Shown in pieces: positions 17,267 through 25,574 of a stretch of 64,000 nucleotides of DNA (positions are counted from its first letter, which is position 1; every line of letters starts with the position of its first letter). A program made the translations under genes and the position numbers. This stretch comes from [Lactobacillus] timonensis (lineage in GTDB: Bacteria > Bacillota > Bacilli > Lactobacillales > Lactobacillaceae), in assembly GCF_900240275.1 (NCBI RefSeq), contig NZ_LT964761.1, positions 1,136,236 to 1,200,235 of the forward strand. The letters are read 5' to 3'. The notes beneath the pieces were generated by a model. That model was not told where the DNA came from. It saw nothing but the letters and a program-made list of their open reading frames with translations, and did not search any database.

Positions 17267-17292
17267 AAAAAAAGACCGAAGAAGGATCGGTC
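17267..17292 (-). terminator. Intercistronic terminator between nrdH and nrdE
   Basis: On the minus strand GACCGA/TCGGTC with an intervening loop is followed by T7. It lies 23 bp after the nrdH stop and 46 bp before nrdE. No convincing second promoter fits in the gap, so partial readthrough is the simplest reading. Confidence 0.7.
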
Positions 17293-17314
17293 CATTCTGA
17301 CTCCAGTGTCTCGC

Positions 17315-17536
17315 TTAGGCGAGCGCCTGCAGCTTGTCTGGCCGAAAACCAGAGAAAGCGGAACCATCCGGAGTCTTAACAACCGGCGTGGATAAGAAGC
17401 CTTCCGACTTGAGGGTCTTAATGAACTCGGGTTGCTCGTCAATGTTGTGCTCCACGAAGGGCACGTTATGTTGTTTAAGGAACTTTTTGGTCATCCGGCA
17501 TTGCATACAATTATTTTTGGAAAATACTTCAACCAT
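17315..17536 (-). CDS. nrdH: NrdH-redoxin (glutaredoxin-like electron donor)
   Basis: NrdH (73 aa) passes electrons from thioredoxin reductase to NrdE. The thioredoxin-fold sequence shows the active site CMQC at residues 9-12, the cis-proline in STPVV near residue 51, and the C-terminal FSGFRPDKL motif typical of NrdH. Its ribosome binding site GGGGAGG is the strongest of the three nrd genes. It is the first gene of nrdHEF, under tandem NrdR boxes, and is followed by its own terminator, which should make NrdH mRNA more abundant than nrdEF mRNA. Confidence 0.95.
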   Translation of the reverse strand: MVEVFSKNNCMQCRMTKKFLKQHNVPFVEHNIDEQPEFIKTLKSEGFLSTPVVKTPDGSAFSGFRPDKLQALA

Positions 17537-17584
17537 TTATAAAACCTCCCCGTTAATGCAATCAATGCTTTAAGTGATGCTTAT

Positions 17585-17612
17585 AGTATAGCGAGCTGGA
17601 GAGGAAAATCAA
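17585..17612 (-). promoter_or_regulatory. Promoter of nrdHEF
   Basis: On the minus strand TTGATT (17607-17612), a 16-bp spacer and TATACT (17585-17590). The tandem NrdR boxes end 10 bp upstream of the -35. Confidence 0.6.
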
Positions 17613-17621
17613 GCAGAAAGA

Positions 17622-17669
17622 GCCACAAGATATGGCTATAAAATTTGTCATAAACACTACATATAGTGG
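17622..17669. promoter_or_regulatory. Tandem NrdR boxes
   Basis: ACACTACATATAGTGG (17654-17669) matches the NrdR box consensus (ACAC, AT-rich core, GTG). A weaker copy, GCCACAAGATATGGCT (17622-17637), begins 32 bp away, three helical turns, the known spacing for NrdR pairs. NrdR represses nrd genes when dATP is high; nrdR itself is not in the window. Confidence 0.75.
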
Positions 17670-17742
17670 CACAGGCTTATTTATTGTTCTATCGGCCGAT
17701 TAAAAGAAAACGACTGCTAGCTGATATGAAAGGAAGATCATT

Positions 17743-17771
17743 TTGCCGCAGAAGGGACGATCGGTTACACT
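17743..17771 (+). promoter_or_regulatory. Candidate promoter of tadA
   Basis: TTGCCG (17743-17748), 17-bp spacer, TACACT (17766-17771), 45 bp before the TTG start codon. Confidence 0.45.
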
Positions 17772-17815
17772 AAAAAAGAAACAAATTGATATTTAAAGAT
17801 AACGGAGAGAAACTT

Positions 17816-18331
17816 TTGGCAAACGAATTTCAGCAAAAATTTATGGATGCTGCCCTTGAAGAAGCACGGTTAGCGATGACCATTGATGAAGTGCCAATCG
17901 GGGCGGTTGTCGTTTGGCGTGGTCAAATTGTTGGGCGGGGGCACAACCTCACCGAGCATTTTCAGCACGTGTCTTACCACGCCGAAATGATGGCTTTAGA
18001 TGAAGCTTGTTCCACATTGCACAGTTGGCGCCTGCCGGAATGCGACCTGTATGTTACGTTGGAGCCGTGCATCATGTGTAGTGGAGCCATTATCAACTCA
18101 CGTATCAGGCATTTGTACTTTGGGGCTGCAGACCCGAAGGCGGGAGCGGTAGAGAGCCTGTATCATCTTCTAGCTGACCAACGATTAAATCACCAGGTAA
18201 CGGTGACGAGTGGTGTCGATCGTGACCAGTGCAGTCGGCTTTTAAAAACATTTTTCAAACGAGTTCGCCAGCGCAAAAAAGCAGAAAAACGAGCGCGTCG
18301 CTACGGCCACTACATGGATCAGCAGAAGTAG
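17816..18331 (+). CDS. tadA: tRNA adenosine(34) deaminase
   Basis: TadA converts A34 of tRNA-Arg(ACG) to inosine. The 171-aa protein has the zinc/catalytic motif HAEMMALDEA (His55, Glu57) and PCIMC (Cys85, Cys88), characteristic of TadA within the cytidine deaminase superfamily. I start at TTG 17816, where GGAGAG is six bases upstream; an in-frame ATG at 17843 is an alternative. The C-terminal 25 residues are very basic (RQRKKAEKRARRYG), suited to tRNA binding. The tadA-SRP RNA-dnaX order is a conserved Firmicute neighbourhood. Confidence 0.95.
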   Translation: MANEFQQKFMDAALEEARLAMTIDEVPIGAVVVWRGQIVGRGHNLTEHFQHVSYHAEMMALDEACSTLHSWRLPECDLYVTLEPCIMCSGAIINSRIRHLYFGAADPKAGAVESLYHLLADQRLNHQVTVTSGVDRDQCSRLLKTFFKRVRQRKKAEKRARRYGHYMDQQK

Positions 18332-18334
18332 TGC

Positions 18335-18363
18335 TGGTCAATGTCTTGAAGATAGTGTATGAT
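18335..18363 (+). promoter_or_regulatory. Promoter of the SRP RNA gene
   Basis: TGGTCA (18335-18340), 17-bp spacer and TATGAT (18358-18363), placing the transcript start a few bases before the SRP RNA 5' stem. Confidence 0.55.
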
Positions 18364-18379
18364 AGTACTTGCCGTAAGG

Positions 18380-18461
18380 CCTTAGGACAAGGGAGTGCTA
18401 GTGAACCGTGTCAGGTCCGGAAGGAAGCAGCACTAAGCTAGTTATTCCTTGTGTCCTAAGT
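18380..18461 (+). ncRNA. ffs: Signal recognition particle RNA, small bacterial (4.5S) type
   Basis: The invariant SRP core GTCAGGTCCGGAAGGAAGCA with its GGAA tetraloop lies at 18409-18430. Flanking arms CCTTAGGACAAGG and CCTTGTGTCCTAAG are complementary and close a single long hairpin of about 80 nt with no Alu domain. It works with Ffh to target membrane proteins. Exact ends are estimated from the pairing. Confidence 0.93.
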
Positions 18462-18477
18462 ATGATGATAATTAACT

Positions 18478-18508
18478 CCACCTGTCTTTGCAGGTGGTTT
18501 TTCTTTTT
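18478..18508 (+). terminator. Terminator after SRP RNA
   Basis: CCACCTG/CAGGTGG with a six-base loop is followed by TTTTTCTTTTTT. Confidence 0.9.
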
Positions 18509-18580
18509 TACCGGGTTAAACTCTTGGACGACTGAAAAAACCTAGTATAATGATAAAGACTATATAAAAGGAGCAGCGCG

Positions 18581-20335
18581 ATGAGTTATCAGGCATTGTA
18601 TCGTGTGTGGCGGCCGCAGCGGTTTGACGAGCTTGTTGGTCAACAGCTGATTACCACCACCTTAAAAAACGCAATTATTACCAAGCAAATTAGTCACGCC
18701 TACTTGTTTGCGGGCCCGCGGGGAACGGGGAAAACGTCGGCTGCTAAAATTTTTGCCAAGGCCGTCAACTGCCATCACCAAAAAGATGGGGAACCGTGTA
18801 ATAAATGTGAGACTTGCCGGGCAATTACTGCCGGACGGTTAAATGACGTGATTGAAATTGATGCGGCATCAAACAACAGCGTTGACGAAATCCGTGATAT
18901 TCGTGACAAGGTGAAATACGCACCAACCCAGGCCGACTATAAGGTATACATTATTGATGAAGTTCACATGCTATCCACTGGGGCGTTTAATGCCCTCTTA
19001 AAGACCCTGGAAGAACCACCGGCTAATGTGATCTTTATTTTAGCAACGACCGAGCCGCACAAGATTCCGTTAACGATTATTTCACGGGTGCAGCGGTTTG
19101 ACTTTCGCCGAATTTCTGCTCAGGATGCTTTCGAGCGGATGAAATACATCCTCGACCAGAAGAAGGTAACCTATGAAGAAAAGGCGTTGTGGGTTATTGC
19201 AAACGCTGCTGAAGGTGGAATGCGTGATGCTTTGAGTATCCTGGACCAGGTGATGTCTTTTTCGGATAACCACGTCAAATTGGCAGATGCTCTGCTGGTT
19301 ACCGGGAGCGTTGAAAAACAGCAATTAACCGCCTACTTTAGTCAAGCGGCGAAGGGCGATAGTGGTGCTGCCTTGCAATCGCTGGCTGATCTGCTGGCCG
19401 CCGGGAAGGATGGTCACCGGCTCATTGAAGACCTCATCACTTTAATCCGTGACTTGCTGTTATATCGCGAGTCGCCAGAATTGTTGAAGGTTGAGCAGAC
19501 GGGACTGACTGATGAGCAGCTATCATCAATGGTAAAAGATACCACTCCAGAAATGCTTTATGCGATGATTGACGTCCTCAATGAGACTGAACAGGAAATG
19601 CGCTTTACGACGCACCCCAATGTCTACTTAGAGGTAATGACTGTTAAATTAAGTCAGGTGGACCAGCACCCTGTTGCCCAGCAATCTGCGCCGGCAGCAG
19701 ATAGCCAGGAGGTCGACCAGCTCAAACAGCAAGTGGATCAGCTCCAGCAGGAACTCAACCGTCTAGAGAATTCAAACACTACCAAGCAAGCTCCGGTTAA
19801 CCCCGCAACTAACCAGGTTCACCACCACAAGAGCAACAAAGGACGACAATTTAATGTTCACCAGATTTATCCGATTCTGGAAAAGGCTTCGCGAGATAAC
19901 CTTAACAGGGTGGTTGACCTGTGGCCGGATATGCTTTCAATGCTGCAACCGATCGACCAGGGACTGGTGGAATTTACAAAACCGGTGGCGGCCTGCGCTG
20001 ACGGGGTGGTTCTCTCCTTCGACCAAGCCTTTTTGCTGGAACGGGCTAATGACAGTTCATTAGCTGATTCCATTAGCAAGTGTTTCAGCAAGCTGGTGGG
20101 TGGGGACTTTGCCGTGACATTTGTCCCTACTGATAAGTGGCCACAGATCCGACAAGATTTCCTGGTAGCTCATGGTTATCTAAAGGGTAAACAGAAGCAA
20201 TCGCCAAGTCAGCACCAGCCAAAAGCCAGTCAGCAAGTAGCGGTTCAAGAAGAAAAGAAGAGTGCTGATAACGGCGTGGTAGGTAAAGCTGAGCAACTGT
20301 TTGGCAGCGACATTGTTAAAGTGGAAGATGATTAA
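18581..20335 (+). CDS. dnaX: DNA polymerase III subunit gamma/tau
   Basis: DnaX (584 aa) is the clamp-loader ATPase that also ties the replisome together. The AAA+ domain has Walker A GPRGTGKTSAAK (residues 45-56), a four-cysteine zinc module (CHHQKDGEPCNKCETC), Walker B DEVHML and sensor-1 ATTEPHKIP. After residue 360 comes a Q-rich coiled coil (LKQQVDQLQQELNRLEN) and a tau-like C-terminus. I see no A-rich slippery heptamer, so a single product is expected. It begins a compact cluster (dnaX-ebfC-recR-yaaL-tmk-darA-holB-yabA-rsmI). Confidence 0.96.
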   Translation: MSYQALYRVWRPQRFDELVGQQLITTTLKNAIITKQISHAYLFAGPRGTGKTSAAKIFAKAVNCHHQKDGEPCNKCETCRAITAGRLNDVIEIDAASNNSVDEIRDIRDKVKYAPTQADYKVYIIDEVHMLSTGAFNALLKTLEEPPANVIFILATTEPHKIPLTIISRVQRFDFRRISAQDAFERMKYILDQKKVTYEEKALWVIANAAEGGMRDALSILDQVMSFSDNHVKLADALLVTGSVEKQQLTAYFSQAAKGDSGAALQSLADLLAAGKDGHRLIEDLITLIRDLLLYRESPELLKVEQTGLTDEQLSSMVKDTTPEMLYAMIDVLNETEQEMRFTTHPNVYLEVMTVKLSQVDQHPVAQQSAPAADSQEVDQLKQQVDQLQQELNRLENSNTTKQAPVNPATNQVHHHKSNKGRQFNVHQIYPILEKASRDNLNRVVDLWPDMLSMLQPIDQGLVEFTKPVAACADGVVLSFDQAFLLERANDSSLADSISKCFSKLVGGDFAVTFVPTDKWPQIRQDFLVAHGYLKGKQKQSPSQHQPKASQQVAVQEEKKSADNGVVGKAEQLFGSDIVKVEDD

Positions 20336-20347
20336 GGAGATTTTCAA

Positions 20348-20656
20348 ATGATGAACGGAATGAATATGCAACAGATGATGAAACAGGCTAAAAAACTGCA
20401 AAAGCAAATGATGAAAGAACAACAGTCGTTAGCTGAGCAGCAGTTCGTAGGTGAGTCGCCGGATGAGATGGTTAAAGCCACCTTTAATGGCAGCCGTCAG
20501 CTGGTTGATTTGCAAATCAAACCGGAAGCCGTTGACCCAGACGATGTTGATATGCTGGCTGACCTGGTAGTTGCGGCAGTCAACGACGGTTTAAAAAAGG
20601 TGAATGATGCAACTGAAAAATCGATGGGCAAGTACACCAAAGGCCTGGGGATGTAG
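20348..20656 (+). CDS. ebfC: YbaB/EbfC nucleoid-associated protein
   Basis: This 102-aa protein is a small DNA-binding protein of the YbaB/EbfC family, encoded between dnaX and recR in most bacteria. The methionine/lysine-rich N-terminal helix ([20 protein letters not shown]) and the central [25 protein letters not shown] are diagnostic. It forms dimers shaped like tweezers that bind DNA. Ribosome binding site AAGGAG lies just after the dnaX stop, and the next gene starts three bases after its own stop. Confidence 0.93.
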   Translation: MMNGMNMQQMMKQAKKLQKQMMKEQQSLAEQQFVGESPDEMVKATFNGSRQLVDLQIKPEAVDPDDVDMLADLVVAAVNDGLKKVNDATEKSMGKYTKGLGM

Positions 20657-20659
20657 TGA

Positions 20660-21259
20660 ATGCAGTATCCAGAACCAATCGCTAAATTGATCGATTCTTA
20701 TATGAAGTTGCCAGGGATTGGTCAAAAAACGGCTACTCGTTTGGCTTTTTATACCCTGGGCATGGAGGAAGAAGATGTGAAGGGCTTTGCTGACTCGCTG
20801 TTGGCAGTTAAAGCGGATCTTCACTATTGTCATGTTTGCGGTAATATTACTGAAGAGGAACCTTGTGAAATTTGTCGTGACCCGTCGCGCGACCAGTCGC
20901 AGATCATTGTTGTTGAACATTCTCGTGATATCATGGCCATGGAAAGTATGAACAGCTACCATGGTCTCTATCACGTTCTGCACGGGACCATTTCTCCAGC
21001 TAACGGGACAGGACCGATGGATATTAATATTCCTTCGTTGCTGGAACGACTAAAGACAAAAAAAGAGGTTAAAGAAGTTATTGTGGCAACGAACGCCTCG
21101 GTTGATGGTGAGACGACCGCCCAGTACTTGGCTAAGTTAATCAAGCCGGCGGGGATTAAGGTTACCCGCCTTGCTCATGGTTTGTCTGCTGGTGCTGATA
21201 TCGATTATACTGACGCGATGACTTTAACCAAGGCAGTGCAGGGCCGGACTGAACTCTAG
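20660..21259 (+). CDS. recR: Recombination mediator RecR
   Basis: RecR (199 aa) works with RecF and RecO to load RecA on gapped DNA. Order of parts: helix-hairpin-helix ([16 protein letters not shown], residues 11-26), four-cysteine zinc finger ([16 protein letters not shown]), Toprim domain ([15 protein letters not shown] through [15 protein letters not shown]) and the C-terminal Walker-B-like tail. The start is three bases after ebfC, so translation is probably coupled. Length is normal. Confidence 0.97.
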   Translation: MQYPEPIAKLIDSYMKLPGIGQKTATRLAFYTLGMEEEDVKGFADSLLAVKADLHYCHVCGNITEEEPCEICRDPSRDQSQIIVVEHSRDIMAMESMNSYHGLYHVLHGTISPANGTGPMDINIPSLLERLKTKKEVKEVIVATNASVDGETTAQYLAKLIKPAGIKVTRLAHGLSAGADIDYTDAMTLTKAVQGRTEL

Positions 21260-21272
21260 AGAGGGATGTAAG

Positions 21273-21527
21273 ATGTTCTTTCATACGAACAAAAATCGCC
21301 ATCAAGTGCAAAAAATTGGCAATTACCAGTTGATGGAACTGATTTACGCAACGAAGGCTAGTTGGGACCACGCAAGGGAGACTGAACAAGCGGTTTATGA
21401 AGGGAAAGTCAATAGTGAGCTTTATTACCGCACCAAGCTGCAGGAAAAAAAGTACCTGTACTTGTACGCCAAAGCGCGTCGCCGGGGAGCCCATGGTCAG
21501 TTGAACCAGGGAGTCATTAGCCAGTAG
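21273..21527 (+). CDS. yaaL: YaaL/DUF2508 family small protein
   Basis: The 84-aa product matches the small YaaL family found directly after recR in Firmicutes, as judged by position and by the helical segment LMELIYATKASWDHARETEQ with a basic Tyr-rich tail (EKKYLYLYAKARRR). No function is established. Ribosome binding site GAGAGGGATG is adequate. It lies in a tight recR-yaaL-tmk transcription unit. Confidence 0.8.
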   Translation: MFFHTNKNRHQVQKIGNYQLMELIYATKASWDHARETEQAVYEGKVNSELYYRTKLQEKKYLYLYAKARRRGAHGQLNQGVISQ

Positions 21528-21537
21528 GAGGAACATA

Positions 21538-22182
21538 ATGGCAGGTAAGTTTATTTCATTTGAGGGTCCTGACGGTGCCGGGAAAACCAGCGTCATCGAT
21601 GCCTTGGTAGCTGAATTACAGCCCGTTTTGGGTGATCAATTGGTAGTTACCCGTGAGCCGGGCGGTGACCACTTCTCCGCGAAGCTGCGGCAGATTCTCT
21701 TTGACGATGCCAATAAGGGAATGGATGGGCGTACGGAGGCACTTCTTTTTGCGGCTGACCGGCGCCACCATGTTGTCAGCACTATTGAACCTGCACTGGC
21801 AGCCGATAAAACGATCTTGTGTGATCGCTACGTTGATAGTTCGGTGGCTTACCAGGGTGCCGGCCGTCAACTGGGTGAAAAGGAAGTATGGGACATTAAT
21901 ACCTTTGCAACTAACGGAACGATGCCCCAGTTGACGATCTACTTTGACTTGCCACCAGAGGTGGGAATTTCACGGATTGAATCACACCGGACTGACCAGA
22001 TTAACCGGCTGGATGAAGAGACAATGAATTTTCACCACCGGGTTCATGCGGCTTACTTAAGGCTTTATCATCAGCATCCACAACGAATTCGAATAATCGA
22101 TGCCAACCAACCATTACCGGAAGTTATTGCGGACACCAAGCGAGTGATTAATCACCGCTTCGCTGACTTGTTTAGCAATTGA
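21538..22182 (+). CDS. tmk: Thymidylate kinase
   Basis: Tmk (214 aa) phosphorylates dTMP to dTDP. The P-loop is FEGPDGAGKTS (residues 8-18), followed by TREPGGDHFSAKLRQIL with the substrate-binding Arg, the ADRRHHV lid-related segment and the CDRYVDSSVAYQGAGR DRY motif. Ribosome binding site AGGAGG. It sits between yaaL and the c-di-AMP receptor gene, the usual Firmicute order. Confidence 0.97.
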   Translation: MAGKFISFEGPDGAGKTSVIDALVAELQPVLGDQLVVTREPGGDHFSAKLRQILFDDANKGMDGRTEALLFAADRRHHVVSTIEPALAADKTILCDRYVDSSVAYQGAGRQLGEKEVWDINTFATNGTMPQLTIYFDLPPEVGISRIESHRTDQINRLDEETMNFHHRVHAAYLRLYHQHPQRIRIIDANQPLPEVIADTKRVINHRFADLFSN

Positions 22183-22199
22183 CAGAAAGGAACATACTT

Positions 22200-22520
22200 A
22201 TGAAACTGATCTTAGCAATTGTTCAACCAAAAGATAGCAGTCGCTTACTCCGAGCATTTGTGAAGGCCAACATCGGGGCAACCAAGTTGAGCTCAACTGG
22301 TGGCTTTCTCCGTGAAGGCAACACAACCTTTATGATGGGGGTCGAAGATGAACGAGTCGATGAAGTGCTCAGCATTATCGATAACAACGCCAAAACACGT
22401 GAGGAGTATATTACTGCTCAGGAGACGGTGGGGACAAACGCATCGGCAATTCCTATTAAGGTAACAATTGGTGGGGCGACGGTCTTCGTTCTTCCCGTCG
22501 ATAAGTTTGTTCAGTTCTAG
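22200..22520 (+). CDS. darA: PII-like cyclic-di-AMP receptor (DarA/PstA/YaaQ)
   Basis: This 106-aa protein is the PII-fold c-di-AMP receptor. Features: MKLILAIVQPKDSSRLLRAFVKANIGATKLSSTGGFLREGNTTFMMG covering the nucleotide-binding T-loop region, and the C-terminal KVTIGGATVFVLPVDKFVQF strand. I start at ATG 22200 behind AGAAAGGA rather than the in-frame TGACAG-adjacent codon at 22179. It lies between tmk and holB as in Bacillus. Its downstream target is not established in general; the KimA-like permease at 39133 is another protein of the c-di-AMP/potassium theme. Confidence 0.92.
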   Translation: MKLILAIVQPKDSSRLLRAFVKANIGATKLSSTGGFLREGNTTFMMGVEDERVDEVLSIIDNNAKTREEYITAQETVGTNASAIPIKVTIGGATVFVLPVDKFVQF

Positions 22521-22539
22521 CCAATAAGGAGGAAACGGC

Positions 22540-23538
22540 ATGACGTCAGCAGCAGTCCAAAGAGCTAGCGAGCTGCAGCCGGCAATTATTGAGCGATTGC
22601 AGCGAATAATTGAACAAGATGAGCTGGCGCATGCCTACCTGATAACGGGGCCCAGTGGGAGTGGAAAAACAGCCCTCGCTCGCTGGCTGGCAATGAGATT
22701 GTTTTGCTCCCATGTGCATGATGGGCAACCGGACGGAACGTGTCCAGAATGCCAGCGAATTATTAGTGGGAACCATCCAGACGTCCTCGTTGCAGCACCA
22801 ACTGGCAGGCAGATTAAGGTTGACACGCTCCGGCAGATGAAATCAGAGTTCACCAAAAGTGGGCTCGAAGGAAACCAAAAAGTTTTCATTATTAAAGACG
22901 CTGACAAAATGACCGTTAGCGCCGCCAATAGCTTATTGAAATTCATCGAGGAACCGGGTGAAGGAATCTACATCTTGCTGCTGACTACTAATCGCAATGC
23001 GATCTTGCCGACGATTCAGTCGCGAACGCAGCTATTAGAGTTGCAACCGCTGGCACCGGCAAAATTGCAACAATCCCTGAAAAAAGCAGGCATTGCAAAG
23101 GAACTTCGTCCGGTGGTCAGCGGCTTGACTGACTCGGTTGACCAGGCGAAGGAGTGGCTGGCTGATGACTGGTTGCTCAATGCGTATCAGGCTGTAGTAG
23201 ATTGGTATCAGCAAGTGGCGGCTGGCAAAATGATGGCCTATGTGCTGGTTCAAACCGAAATGATGAAGTTAGCAGATAGCCGGGAACACCAAACACTCCT
23301 GCTGGATTTAATGATGCTCGTTTGGCGAGATACATTGATGGTGTCAAGCGGGGTTGATCAGTTGCATTTTAAAGGCCTAGAGCAACGGATTAAGCAGGTT
23401 GTTACTCATTACCCAACGGTTAAAATTCTGGCAGCTAGTCAGCTGACATTAGAGACGCACCAGCTAATGGCAGCTAACGTCAGTTTTCAAAATGTGGCTG
23501 AACAACTGACGATCCGAATTATTGATGCTTTGCAATAA
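22540..23538 (+). CDS. holB: DNA polymerase III subunit delta'
   Basis: HolB (332 aa) is the stator subunit of the clamp loader. It has a P-loop-like GPSGSGKTALAR (about residues 38-49), a zinc module (CSHVHDGQPDGTCPECQRI), the IKDADKMTVSAANSLLKFIEEP segment and the SRTQL sensor/SRC-like motif at PTIQSRTQ. Ribosome binding site AGGAGG. In Bacillus, yaaR precedes holB and ricT follows; here darA-holB-yabA are directly adjacent. Confidence 0.94.
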   Translation: MTSAAVQRASELQPAIIERLQRIIEQDELAHAYLITGPSGSGKTALARWLAMRLFCSHVHDGQPDGTCPECQRIISGNHPDVLVAAPTGRQIKVDTLRQMKSEFTKSGLEGNQKVFIIKDADKMTVSAANSLLKFIEEPGEGIYILLLTTNRNAILPTIQSRTQLLELQPLAPAKLQQSLKKAGIAKELRPVVSGLTDSVDQAKEWLADDWLLNAYQAVVDWYQQVAAGKMMAYVLVQTEMMKLADSREHQTLLLDLMMLVWRDTLMVSSGVDQLHFKGLEQRIKQVVTHYPTVKILAASQLTLETHQLMAANVSFQNVAEQLTIRIIDALQ

Positions 23539-23551
23539 CGGGGGATTTAAG

Positions 23552-23902
23552 ATGGATCAACGAATTAGCAAAAGAGACATTTATGATCACTTTGCTGAGT
23601 TGGAAAAACAAACTCAAGCCTTAGTTGACAGCATGGGTGTGTTGCAAAACCAAATCAACGCGGTCTTGGAAGAGAATGCGGAGCTGTCAATTGAAAACGA
23701 ACACCTGCACCAGGTTCTTGAGGAACAACGTAACAAGCAGGCGGGAGACGGGACTCACTTAACACCTTCCCGGCAAAACCTTCAAAAGCTTTACAAGCAG
23801 GGTTTTCACGTTTGCAATGAGTATTACGGCAAGCGGTTGGAAGACCACGAGTCTTGTACGTTTTGCCTGGAAACTATTTTTCGTGATCAAGCACAAGACT
23901 AG
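23552..23902 (+). CDS. yabA: Replication initiation control protein YabA
   Basis: YabA (116 aa) binds DnaA and DnaN and limits over-initiation. The N-terminal half is a leucine zipper coiled coil (KRDIYDHFAELEKQTQALVDSMGVLQNQINAVLEENAEL), and the C-terminal zinc module is HVCNEYYGKRLEDHESCTFC. I start at ATG 23552 behind ACGGGGGAT; the upstream codons overlap holB. It lies between holB and rsmI, the conserved position. Confidence 0.94.
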   Translation: MDQRISKRDIYDHFAELEKQTQALVDSMGVLQNQINAVLEENAELSIENEHLHQVLEEQRNKQAGDGTHLTPSRQNLQKLYKQGFHVCNEYYGKRLEDHESCTFCLETIFRDQAQD

Positions 23903-23922
23903 TCAGCAGGGAAGTGATGGGA

Positions 23923-24804
23923 ATGGAAGAACAGTCGGATTTTTCAAAACACCAGGTGGGGACTCTTTACCTGGTGCCAACGCCAATTGGTAATCTTGAC
24001 GACATGACAATGAGGGCGGTTCACGTTCTTAACGAGGCGGACTTGATTGCGGCTGAAGATACTAGGCATACTAAGATGCTGTTAAACCACTTTTCTATTG
24101 ACACCCGTGAAATTAGTTTTCACGAGCACAATACCGAACAGCGCATTCCTGAGTTAATTACCAAACTGGAAAGCGGAATGACAATTGCCCAGTGTTCTGA
24201 TGCGGGGATGCCTTCCATTTCGGACCCGGGTAAAGAATTAGTAGCCGCGGCGATTGCTCACCAGATTCCGGTAGTGCCACTACCGGGGGCCAACGCTGGT
24301 ATTACTGCGTTGATTGCCTCTGGTTTGGCTCCGCAGCCATTTTACTTTTATGGCTTTTTGGACCGGAAACTGCAGCAGCAGGAAAAAGAGTTGACGGCGT
24401 TGGTCGATCGGCCAGAGACGATGATTTTCTATGAAGCACCCCACCGTTTGAAGAAGACTCTCAAGGTCATGAGCAAGGTTTTTGGTGACCAGCGGCGGGC
24501 GGTTCTTGCGCGGGAGTTAACGAAGCGGTATGAAGAGTTTCTGCGGGGAACATTAGCCGAGCTGGTTGAATGGGCCGAACATGACCAAATTCGTGGCGAG
24601 TTTGTCGTTTTAGTTGGTGGTAATAATCACCCGGCAGCCGCTAATGATGAGGAAGCTGTTCTCTCAGTCGACGAGCAGATTGCTTTGGCGATCAAGGATG
24701 GTCTCAAACCGAACGCGGCCATTAAAAAAGTTGCAAAGTCTAACGGACTTAACCGGCAGGAGCTGTACCGCCATTATCACCACCTAGACGGAGGAAGCAA
24801 ATGA
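23923..24804 (+). CDS. rsmI: 16S rRNA (cytidine(1402)-2'-O)-methyltransferase
   Basis: RsmI (293 aa) 2'-O-methylates C1402 in the decoding centre. The tetrapyrrole-methylase fold is clear: GTLYLVPTPIGNLDDMTMRA at the N-terminus, AEDTRHTKMLL, SDAGMPSISDPG near residue 92 and VPLPGANAGITALIASG. The C-terminal domain ends in a helix-turn-helix-like region (NAAIKKVAKSNGLNRQELYRHYH). The start is uncertain: GTG 23914, ATG 23917 and ATG 23923 are all in frame; I prefer 23923 for its spacing to AGGGAAG. It overlaps the next gene by four bases. Confidence 0.93.
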   Translation: MEEQSDFSKHQVGTLYLVPTPIGNLDDMTMRAVHVLNEADLIAAEDTRHTKMLLNHFSIDTREISFHEHNTEQRIPELITKLESGMTIAQCSDAGMPSISDPGKELVAAAIAHQIPVVPLPGANAGITALIASGLAPQPFYFYGFLDRKLQQQEKELTALVDRPETMIFYEAPHRLKKTLKVMSKVFGDQRRAVLARELTKRYEEFLRGTLAELVEWAEHDQIRGEFVVLVGGNNHPAAANDEEAVLSVDEQIALAIKDGLKPNAAIKKVAKSNGLNRQELYRHYHHLDGGSK

Positions 24805-25565
24805 CAATTGATTTGCGTCATTATCAAATGAAACACCAGGTCACGTATTTCGAATGTGACGAGACGGGGCAATTGAAACTCAGTATGGCCTTTGCCCTTG
24901 CGGTCCTCGTTTCCGAAAAACATGACGAAGCTGTTCGCCAACAGAGTGGTGAAGAGTTGGAGACTGACCAATCATGGGTGGTGACTAACTACCAGGCTAA
25001 GTTTGCATCGCAACAGCCACGTAATGAAGAGCAGATCCTCTTGGAGACCGAATACACGGCGGCAAACCGTTTCTTTGCTCGCCGTCGTTATTGGATTAAA
25101 GGGTTAGATGGCCGAGTTTACGCGATGATTGATGCCCTTTTTGTGATGATTAGTCTGACTCGTCGCAAAATGGTGCCAATTAGTGCAGCTAATTTTCGCG
25201 CGTATCAGCTAACCCCTACTACCAAGATGGCTAAACTGCAACAACCACTGGCATTCACTGCACATCAGCAGAAGACAGCTAATGAATATCAAGTGCGTTA
25301 TTTTGATTTAGATAGTAACCGTCACGTTAATAATGCCCGCTATTTTGACTGGCTTCTGGATCCGTTGGGAGCCGACTTTCTCTTGCATCACCAAGTATTG
25401 ACGGTGGCAATTCGTTACCGACGGGAAGTTCGTTATCCCAATACCATTACTAGTGAGTGGGCTCCCGGGCCAGCTACTGGTGAGCAGTTGACAACTGTTC
25501 ACCAGATTAAGGTGGGGGAGACGGTGAATGTTAACGCTAGTTTAACCTGGCAAGCTAAACGATAA
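24801..25565 (+). CDS. Acyl-ACP thioesterase
   Basis: The 254-aa protein is a FatA-type double hot-dog acyl-acyl carrier protein thioesterase, releasing fatty acids from ACP. The first hot-dog begins HQVTYFECDETGQLKLSMAF. The second contains YFDLDSNRHVNNARYFDWLLD around residue 170, with the Asn and His used in catalysis. The start ATG overlaps the rsmI stop (ATGA), so translation is coupled. Such genes are common in lactobacilli; the link to rsmI appears to be a matter of operon history. Confidence 0.88.
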   Translation: MTIDLRHYQMKHQVTYFECDETGQLKLSMAFALAVLVSEKHDEAVRQQSGEELETDQSWVVTNYQAKFASQQPRNEEQILLETEYTAANRFFARRRYWIKGLDGRVYAMIDALFVMISLTRRKMVPISAANFRAYQLTPTTKMAKLQQPLAFTAHQQKTANEYQVRYFDLDSNRHVNNARYFDWLLDPLGADFLLHHQVLTVAIRYRREVRYPNTITSEWAPGPATGEQLTTVHQIKVGETVNVNASLTWQAKR

Positions 25566-25574
25566 TTGACTGAG

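Noticed and set aside
18581-20335. Programmed frameshift in dnaX giving a short gamma product
   Set aside because: I found no A-rich slippery heptamer followed by a hairpin in the expected region.
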